This document shows, in pieces, positions 8,174 to 12,991 of a stretch of 12,991 bases of DNA (the stretch's first letter is position 1; each line of letters begins with the position of its first letter). This DNA comes from an uncultured Paracoccaceae bacterium. Its GTDB lineage: Bacteria; Pseudomonadota; Alphaproteobacteria; Rhodobacterales; Rhodobacteraceae. The notes under the pieces were generated by a model, which saw only the letters and a list, made by a program, of their open reading frames with translations, was not told where the DNA came from and made no database searches. Made by a program: the position numbers and the translations under genes. The stretch spans positions 1-12,991 of the forward strand of contig CALEZJ010000060.1 of assembly GCA_937927885.1 (NCBI GenBank), in the 5' to 3' direction.

Positions 8174-8959
8174 ATGCGTGCCCTTCAGATCGCCGCCACC
8201 GGCATGAGCGCCCAGCAGATGCGGGTCGACACCGTGGCCAACAACCTCGCCAACATGTCGACGACCGGCTACAACGCCCGCCGGGCCGAGTTCGCCGACC
8301 TTCATTATCAGCAACATACCCGCGCGGGCACGATCAGCGCCGCCGATGGCACGCTGGTGCCGACCGGGGTGCAACTGGGCCTGGGCGCGCGGCCCGCCGC
8401 GGTGTCGATGCAGGTGCAGCAGGGCACGCTGACCGCGACCGGCGGCGATCTGGACCTTGCCATCGAGGGCCGGGGCTGGATCGAGGTGACGCTGCCCGAC
8501 GGGCGGGCAGGCTATACCCGCGACGGGGGGCTGAAGCGGAACGGCGAAGGGCTGATCGTCACCTCGGACGGCTACGAGGTCGCGCCAGGCCTCACCATTC
8601 CGCAAGACGCCAACCAGATCTCGATCAACGCCCAGGGCGAGGTCTGGGCCTATTTCTCGGACCGGGTGCAGCCCGAACTGCTGGGCCAGTTGACACTGGC
8701 GGCCTTTACCAACGAACGCGGGCTCGAGGCGATCGGCTCGAATCTCTTTGTCGAAACCGAGGCCTCGGGACCCGCCGTGCAGGGCGCCCCGGGCGAAGAG
8801 GGTCTGGGAACCCTGCGCCAGGGCTATCTGGAGGAAAGCAGCGTCGATCCGGTGCGCGAACTCACCGAGATGATCAAGGCCCAGCGCGGCTACGAGATGA
8901 ACGCCAAGGTCATCACCGCCGCCGACCAGATGATGGCGGCCACGGCGCAGGTCCGGTGA
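8174..8959 (+). CDS. flgG: Flagellar distal rod protein FlgG
   Basis: FlgG forms the distal rod that passes through the P and L rings. The 261-residue protein has the canonical length. The N-terminus MRALQIAATGMSAQQMRVDT is typical of FlgG and is followed by VANNLANMSTTGYNARRAEF. The body shows GDLDLAIEGRGWIEVTLPDG and AGYTRDGGLKRNGEGLIVTS. The C-terminus LEESSVDPVRELTEMIKAQR leads into the terminal coiled-coil helix. TAGGAGAAACCG upstream of the ATG provides a good Shine-Dalgarno. Its TGA overlaps the flgA start as TGATG, so the ring-assembly chaperone is translated together with the rod it serves. Confidence 0.97.
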   Translation: MRALQIAATGMSAQQMRVDTVANNLANMSTTGYNARRAEFADLHYQQHTRAGTISAADGTLVPTGVQLGLGARPAAVSMQVQQGTLTATGGDLDLAIEGRGWIEVTLPDGRAGYTRDGGLKRNGEGLIVTSDGYEVAPGLTIPQDANQISINAQGEVWAYFSDRVQPELLGQLTLAAFTNERGLEAIGSNLFVETEASGPAVQGAPGEEGLGTLRQGYLEESSVDPVRELTEMIKAQRGYEMNAKVITAADQMMAATAQVR

Positions 8960-9384
8960 TGGGCGCGCGCATGATCCTTGTGCCGCTGGCACTGCTGCTC
9001 GCGGCCCCCGCCGCTGCCGATGTGGTGCTGGCCAGCCGGACCCTGCGGGCGGGCAGCGTGATCGGCGCGGGCGATCTGGTGCTGAGCCTGTCGGCCGACA
9101 TTCCCGGCGCCGTGCGTCAGATCGACGAGGCCCTGGGACTCGAGGCCCGCGTGACCCTCTATGCCGGGCGCCCGATCCCCGTCGCCAGCCTTGGCGCACC
9201 CGCCCTCGTCGAGCGCAACGCCACCGTGCTGATGATCTTTCAGCGCGGCGGGCTCGACATCCGCGCCGAGGGACGTGCGCTGGGTCGCGGCGCCGAGGGC
9301 GACGAGATCCGCGTGCTCAACCTCGCGTCGCGCAACACCATTACCGGCATTGTCACCGGGCCCGGCCAGGTCCGGGTGCCCTGA
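8959..9384 (+). CDS. flgA: Flagellar P-ring assembly chaperone FlgA, short form
   Basis: FlgA is a periplasmic chaperone for polymerisation of FlgI into the P ring. The 141-residue product begins with a Sec signal peptide (ARMILVPLALLLAAPAAA, cleavage probably before DVVLA). It continues as the SAF-type domain RTLRAGSVIGAGDLVLSLSA, then LYAGRPIPVASLG, and ends with the conserved RALGRGAEGDEIRVLNLASR block and ITGIVTGPGQVRVP. It lacks the extra N-terminal domain of enterobacterial FlgA (about 219 residues), as usual in Rhodobacterales. The ATG at 8959 shares one base with the flgG stop. An in-frame GTG at 8956 is an alternative. The substrate gene flgI is not in the window. Confidence 0.93.
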   Translation: MGARMILVPLALLLAAPAAADVVLASRTLRAGSVIGAGDLVLSLSADIPGAVRQIDEALGLEARVTLYAGRPIPVASLGAPALVERNATVLMIFQRGGLDIRAEGRALGRGAEGDEIRVLNLASRNTITGIVTGPGQVRVP

Positions 9385-9394
9385 AAGGATTGTC

Positions 9395-10111
9395 ATGCGC
9401 CACCTGTTCCTGATCCTCCCGCTCGCCGCCTGTTCGGACCTTGCCACGGTCGGCCAGCCCCCGGCCTTTGCCCCGCTGACCCCCAATCTGGAACACCACG
9501 CGCTTTACACCGCCGCCATCCCCGAGGTGACCGAGCGCCGTCGGGCCATCGATTCCTCGTCGCTCTGGAGCGCGGGGCAGCGTTCGCTTCTGGGTGACCG
9601 GCGGGCCACCGGTGCGGGCGACATCCTGACCGTGGTGATCGAAATCGACGACCGCGCCGAGATCACGAACTCGACCCAGCGCGGGCGGTCGGGGTCGCAA
9701 AGCATGGGGATGCCGCAGCTTTTCGGCCTGACCCAGGCGCTGGACGACATCCTGCCCACCGGCGCCTCGATGGCCGATGCGGTCTCTCTGTCGTCGGATT
9801 CGGCCTTTCAAGGCCGCGGAACCGTCAGCCGACGCGAGCGCATGACCCTGCGACTGGCCACCACGATCATCGAACGGCTGCCCAATGGCGTGATGCGTAT
9901 CGAGGGAAGTCAGGAAGTTCGGGTCAACAACGAGCTGCGCGAGTTGATCGTCACCGGCTATATCCGCGCCGAGGACATCTCGCGGCGCAACGAGATCGCC
10001 TATGACCGCATCGCGGGCGCGCGCATCAGCTATGGCGGGCGCGGCCAGATCACCCAGATGCAGCAACCGCGCTATGGCCAGCAAATCGCTGATATCGTTC
10101 TGCCATTCTGA
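9395..10111 (+). CDS. flgH: Flagellar L-ring lipoprotein FlgH
   Basis: FlgH forms the outer-membrane L ring around the distal rod. The 238-residue protein is normal in length. A short lipoprotein signal ends in the lipobox LPLAAC, predicting lipidation at Cys13. Downstream features are SSLWSAGQRSLLGDRRATGA, GDILTVVIEIDDRAEITNST, and the C-terminal signature including NGVMRIEGSQEVRVNNELRE, then LIVTGYIRAEDI and the final RISYGGRGQITQMQQPRYGQ. The ATG at 9395 is preferred over the longer open frame because it gives the lipoprotein signal and lies 6 nt after AAAGGA; it starts 10 nt beyond the flgA stop. Confidence 0.96.
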   Translation: MRHLFLILPLAACSDLATVGQPPAFAPLTPNLEHHALYTAAIPEVTERRRAIDSSSLWSAGQRSLLGDRRATGAGDILTVVIEIDDRAEITNSTQRGRSGSQSMGMPQLFGLTQALDDILPTGASMADAVSLSSDSAFQGRGTVSRRERMTLRLATTIIERLPNGVMRIEGSQEVRVNNELRELIVTGYIRAEDISRRNEIAYDRIAGARISYGGRGQITQMQQPRYGQQIADIVLPF

Positions 10112-10117
10112 GGGATC

Positions 10118-10609
10118 ATGATGAAGAAACTGCTCCCGGTCGTGCTGCTGCTGGTTGGATTGCTCGGAGGGGCGGGGGCCGGCTGGGTCCTGCGTCCTCC
10201 ACCTGATCCGGGGGGCACTGGGGGGGGCGAAACGGCGCATGCTCCCGCCCCGGCGCCCGATGCCCCACCGCCTGCCCCCCCGGGCTCGACCGAAACCTTG
10301 CGGCTGCCGAACCAGTTCGTCATTCCCCTGATCGAGGACGGGCGGGTCAGGGCGATGGTCGTCATCGGTCTGACGCTGGAACTGAACCTGGGGCACACCG
10401 TGTCGCTGGCCAATGACGAGGCGCGGCTGCGCTCGCTGTTCCTGCAACGCCTCTTCGACCATGCCAATATCGGCGGGTTTGACGGGGTCTTCACCTCGGG
10501 CGAGGCCCTTCTTGCGCTACGGCGGTCCCTGCGCGATGCGGCACGGGGGCTGCTGGGGCCAAGCGTGCACGACGTCCTGATCACGGAATTGCTGCGGCAG
10601 GAAAGCTGA
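10118..10609 (+). CDS. fliL: FliL-like flagellar basal-body-associated protein
   Basis: FliL proteins are single-pass inner-membrane proteins that associate with the stator and support motor torque. This 163-residue protein has a short cytoplasmic MMKK, one transmembrane helix (about residues 5-26), a Pro/Ala/Gly-rich periplasmic linker (about 27-60) and a C-terminal domain. In that domain VIPLIEDGRVRAMVVIGLTL, EARLRSLFLQRLFDH, ALRRSLRDAARGLLGP and VHDVLITELLRQ match the FliL pattern of a beta-strand with two helices and a final strand. Similarity to classical FliL is at the level of pattern, so I call it FliL-like. It is the last gene of the operon, 6 nt after flgH. The linker is encoded partly by G6 and G8 tracts (10210-10227). 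Confidence 0.8.
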   Translation: MMKKLLPVVLLLVGLLGGAGAGWVLRPPPDPGGTGGGETAHAPAPAPDAPPPAPPGSTETLRLPNQFVIPLIEDGRVRAMVVIGLTLELNLGHTVSLANDEARLRSLFLQRLFDHANIGGFDGVFTSGEALLALRRSLRDAARGLLGPSVHDVLITELLRQES

Positions 10610-10644
10610 GCGGGGCCACGGGCACCGCGCAAGCCCGGGTCGGC

Positions 10645-11124
10645 CTAGTTGCCTCGGCGGCGGACGCAGGTTTCGACCATTGCCATCGCCGCCGAGGAAC
10701 CGGCCAGAACGGCGGTGAAGGTCGACCCGGGGACCGTGATGGTCAGGACATTGCCCGTTCGCACCGCATCCATGATCTGCGCCGAAGCGCCGAAGTTGAC
10801 GCGATTGCCCTCGCCGGTGACCGGAAACCCCCAGAACTGCCCGTCGATGGTCATCTGGGCAGGGACCACACCTTGCGGGGTCGGCATCTGAAAGGCCAGA
10901 ATCCAGTTGCCACCGGCGTTCATCGCGATGCCGGATTCACCGGTCGCCTGCCGGTGCGAGGCGGCACAGCCGACAAAGCTGGGGCCTTCGTACATTGCCA
11001 CGATATCCCAGCCCGCGGCCGCGCCGAAGACGCGCTGCGAATACTGGGCGAGCGCGCTCGACGCCGTCAGGAACACGGCGGCAAGCGTTGCCGGAAAAAA
11101 CAGATACGCACGCGGCCCGGGCAT
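10645..11124 (-). CDS. Secreted protein of unknown function
   Basis: I do not recognise a named family with confidence. The ATG at 11124 is chosen because GGGAGGG lies 6 nt upstream; a TTG at 11139 would extend the frame by five residues but would include that ribosome binding site. The 159-residue product has a clear Sec signal peptide (hydrophobic segment about residues 7-25, cleavage after SALA before QYSQ). The mature part is rich in short beta-strand-like stretches (WDIVAMYEGPSFVGCAASHR, NWILAFQMP, MTIDGQFWGFPV, VLTITVPGSTFTAVLAGSSA). Two cysteines, one in SFVGCAASH and one near the end in MVETCVRRRGN, could form a disulphide. The overall pattern loosely recalls invasion-associated locus B-like periplasmic proteins, but I would not assign it. 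It lies tail to tail with the flagellar operon. Confidence 0.8.
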   Translation of the reverse strand: MPGPRAYLFFPATLAAVFLTASSALAQYSQRVFGAAAGWDIVAMYEGPSFVGCAASHRQATGESGIAMNAGGNWILAFQMPTPQGVVPAQMTIDGQFWGFPVTGEGNRVNFGASAQIMDAVRTGNVLTITVPGSTFTAVLAGSSAAMAMVETCVRRRGN

Positions 11125-11295
11125 CGCAGGCCCTCCCAAGAGGTGAGCGCCGCACCGAACGGAGCCCTTCCGACCAGGACCTAGTCATGCCGAGACCGCG
11201 GCACAAGCCCCGGTATCCGGGCGTCCTGATCGGCAAACCTTTTCACGCCGACACTGCGCGACGACTGGGCGCGCCGACCGGGCGCGACGCCCCGT

Positions 11296-12991
11296 TTACC
11301 CCTGCAAGGTACGCACGCCGTACCCTTCGCGGCGGGCCTGCATCGCCTGTGTCGCCGCGATCGCCCCGGCGGCGGTGGTGAAATAGGGGATCTTGTCCAT
11401 CAGCGCGACGCGGCGGATGTCGCGGCTGTCGGCCACAGCCTGCGCGCCTTCGGTGGTGTTGAAAACCAGCGCGATCTCGTCGTTCTTCAGCCGGTCGACG
11501 ATGTTGGGCCGCCCTTCATAGACCTTGGCCACCAGGGTCGCCGCGATGCCGTCGGCGGCCAGCCAGCTTGCCGTTCCGCTGGTCGCCACCACCTCGAAAC
11601 CGAGGGCTGCGAGGCCCCGCACCGCCTCGGCCAAGGCCGTGGTCTTGTCGGCGTCGCGCACCGAAACAAAGACACGGCCCGATTCCGGCAAGTTGACGCC
11701 CGCGCCCATCTGCGCCTTCAGGAAAGCCAGCGCAAAGGTCCGGTCCCAGCCCATCACCTCGCCGGTCGAGCGCATTTCCGGCCCCAGCAGCGTATCGACC
11801 CCGGGGAAACGGGCAAAGGGAAGCACGGCCTCCTTGACGCTGAACCAGGGCGTTTTCGGATCGGCCAAGGTCAGCGCATCGGCCAGCGGCAGCGGGCTGT
11901 CGGGGCCGACGCCTTCGGGATAGGGCGCGCGCATCGGGAAGTTGGCCATCGGTTCGCCGGCCATCAGCCGCGCGGCGATGCTGGCAATCGCGCTGTCCGT
12001 CGCCTTGGCGACAAAGGGCACGGTGCGGCTGGCGCGCGGGTTCACCTCGAGCACATAGATGACGCCGTCCTTGATGGCGAATTGCACGTTCATCAGGCCG
12101 ACGACACCGAGGGCCAGCGCCATCTTCTCGGTCTGCGCCTTCAGTTCGGCCACGGTTTCGGCCGACAGAGAATGCGGCGGCAGGCAGCAGGCGCTGTCGC
12201 CCGAATGCACGCCGGCCTCCTCGATATGCTCCATGATCCCAGCGACATGCACGGTCTTGCCGTCGCTGAGCGCATCCACGTCCACCTCGATGGCGCCGGA
12301 CAGGTAGCTGTCCAGCAGGACCGGGTTCTTGCCCGAGACATTCACCGCCGTGGTGATATAACGCTCGAGCTGTTCGTCGCTGCGCACGATCTCCATGGCG
12401 CGGCCGCCCAGCACGAAGGAGGGGCGGATGACCAGCGGATAGCCAACCTCGGCCGCCACCGCAAAGGCCTCGTCGCGCGAACGGGCGGTGCCGTTGACCG
12501 GCTGTTTCAGGTCCAGTTTCTGCAACAGATGCTGGAACCTTTCGCGGTCCTCGGCCAGATCGATGGCATCGGGCGAGGTGCCCAGAATCGGAATCCCCTC
12601 GTCATAAAGCGCATTTGCCAGTTTCAGCGGCGTCTGCCCGCCGAACTGCACGATCACCCCGTGCAGCGTGCCGTTCGACTGTTCGACCCGCAGGATTTCC
12701 AGCACATGTTCCAGCGTCAGCGGCTCGAAATAGAGGCGGTCCGAGGTGTCATAATCCGTGCTGACGGTCTCGGGGTTGCAGTTGACCATGATCGTCTCAT
12801 AGCCCGCGCCGGTCAGCGCATAGCAGGCGTGGCAGCAGCAATAGTCGAACTCGATCCCCTGACCGATCCGGTTCGGCCCGCCGCCCAGAATGACGACCTT
12901 TTTCTTGGCCGAGGGCCGCGCCTCGCATTCGACATCGCCCATCGCGGGGACTTCGTAGGTCGAATACATGTAGGGCGTCTGGGCCTCGAAC
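11296..12991 (-). CDS. carB: Carbamoyl-phosphate synthase large subunit, C-terminal half (runs off window)
   Basis: CarB makes carbamoyl phosphate from bicarbonate, ATP and CarA-derived ammonia for arginine and pyrimidine synthesis. The 5' end lies beyond base 12991; 564 codons plus the stop are present, about half of a protein that is normally around 1,100 residues. The visible part begins with [13 protein letters not shown] and the second synthetase half ([51 protein letters not shown]). It continues through the carbamate-phosphorylating ATP-grasp domain ([43 protein letters not shown]). It ends in the MGS-like allosteric domain ([48 protein letters not shown]). The ATG at 12967-12969 is internal and not the true start. 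No disruption is seen. Confidence 0.98.
   Translation of the reverse strand, partial: FEAQTPYMYSTYEVPAMGDVECEARPSAKKKVVILGGGPNRIGQGIEFDYCCCHACYALTGAGYETIMVNCNPETVSTDYDTSDRLYFEPLTLEHVLEILRVEQSNGTLHGVIVQFGGQTPLKLANALYDEGIPILGTSPDAIDLAEDRERFQHLLQKLDLKQPVNGTARSRDEAFAVAAEVGYPLVIRPSFVLGGRAMEIVRSDEQLERYITTAVNVSGKNPVLLDSYLSGAIEVDVDALSDGKTVHVAGIMEHIEEAGVHSGDSACCLPPHSLSAETVAELKAQTEKMALALGVVGLMNVQFAIKDGVIYVLEVNPRASRTVPFVAKATDSAIASIAARLMAGEPMANFPMRAPYPEGVGPDSPLPLADALTLADPKTPWFSVKEAVLPFARFPGVDTLLGPEMRSTGEVMGWDRTFALAFLKAQMGAGVNLPESGRVFVSVRDADKTTALAEAVRGLAALGFEVVATSGTASWLAADGIAATLVAKVYEGRPNIVDRLKNDEIALVFNTTEGAQAVADSRDIRRVALMDKIPYFTTAAGAIAATQAMQARREGYGVRTLQG

Noticed and set aside
7145..9199. Open frame of 684 codons on the minus strand, antisense to fliQ, flgF and flgG
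   Set aside because: It is the codon-bias shadow of real flagellar genes: no recognisable domain, His/Arg/Gly/Asp-rich composition, and all known family motifs lie on the plus strand.
4773..10609. Flagellar genes as part of a non-flagellar type III secretion system
   Set aside because: Rod (FlgB, FlgC, FlgF, FlgG), P-ring chaperone and L-ring genes are all specific to flagella.
10614..10645. Possible bidirectional terminator between the FliL-like gene and the secreted-protein gene
   Set aside because: GGCC/GGCC and GGGC/GCCC arms can pair, but the stem is interrupted by an asymmetric bulge and no T-tract follows on either strand.
11249..11294. Hairpin downstream of carB as an intrinsic terminator
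   Set aside because: Only a 6-bp CGCGCC/GGCGCG stem is continuous, and it is not followed by a U-tract on the carB strand.

Overview
The window reads as ordinary chromosome of a motile, GC-rich alphaproteobacterium, most likely from the Rhodobacterales (Rhodobacter/Paracoccus/Roseobacter relatives). Grounds for this are the strong G/C third-position bias, the short SAF-type FlgA, and the compact flgB-flgC-fliE-fliQ-flgF-flgG-flgA-flgH-fliL-like order with a divergent fliI, which I recognise from that order. The assignment is by gene content only, not phylogeny.

Left part (1-4741). On the minus strand, sucC-sucD encode both subunits of the TCA-cycle succinyl-CoA synthetase, followed by a hairpin that may end the transcript. 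Upstream of sucC is a gap of about 180 bp holding two identical palindromic operator-like elements exactly 21 bp apart. Beyond it, on the plus strand, is the N-terminal stub of a major-facilitator transporter that runs tail to tail into purN. purM and purN, two steps of de novo purine synthesis, form a translationally coupled minus-strand pair. A small MmcQ/YjbR-family gene diverges from purM.

Middle part (4773-10609). This is a flagellar basal-body and export cluster. fliI (export ATPase) lies on the minus strand. Nine plus-strand genes encode the proximal and distal rods (flgB, flgC, flgF, flgG), the MS-ring/rod adaptor (fliE), an export-gate subunit (fliQ), the P-ring chaperone (flgA), the L-ring lipoprotein (flgH) and a FliL-like stator-associated protein. 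They are tightly packed and almost certainly one operon. The nine plus-strand genes look intact. fliI does not: its last part is out of frame, and roughly 20-25 family-conserved codons appear to be missing.

Right part (10645-12991). A small secreted protein of unknown function and the C-terminal half of carB (carbamoyl-phosphate synthase large subunit, cut by the window edge) lie on the minus strand.

I found no rRNA, tRNA, CRISPR array, insertion sequence, prophage or toxin/defence genes, and no convincing undescribed multi-gene system. The points most worth a second look are the broken fliI end, the paired palindromes upstream of sucC, the inverted repeat in the fliI-flgB promoter gap, and the transporter remnant.
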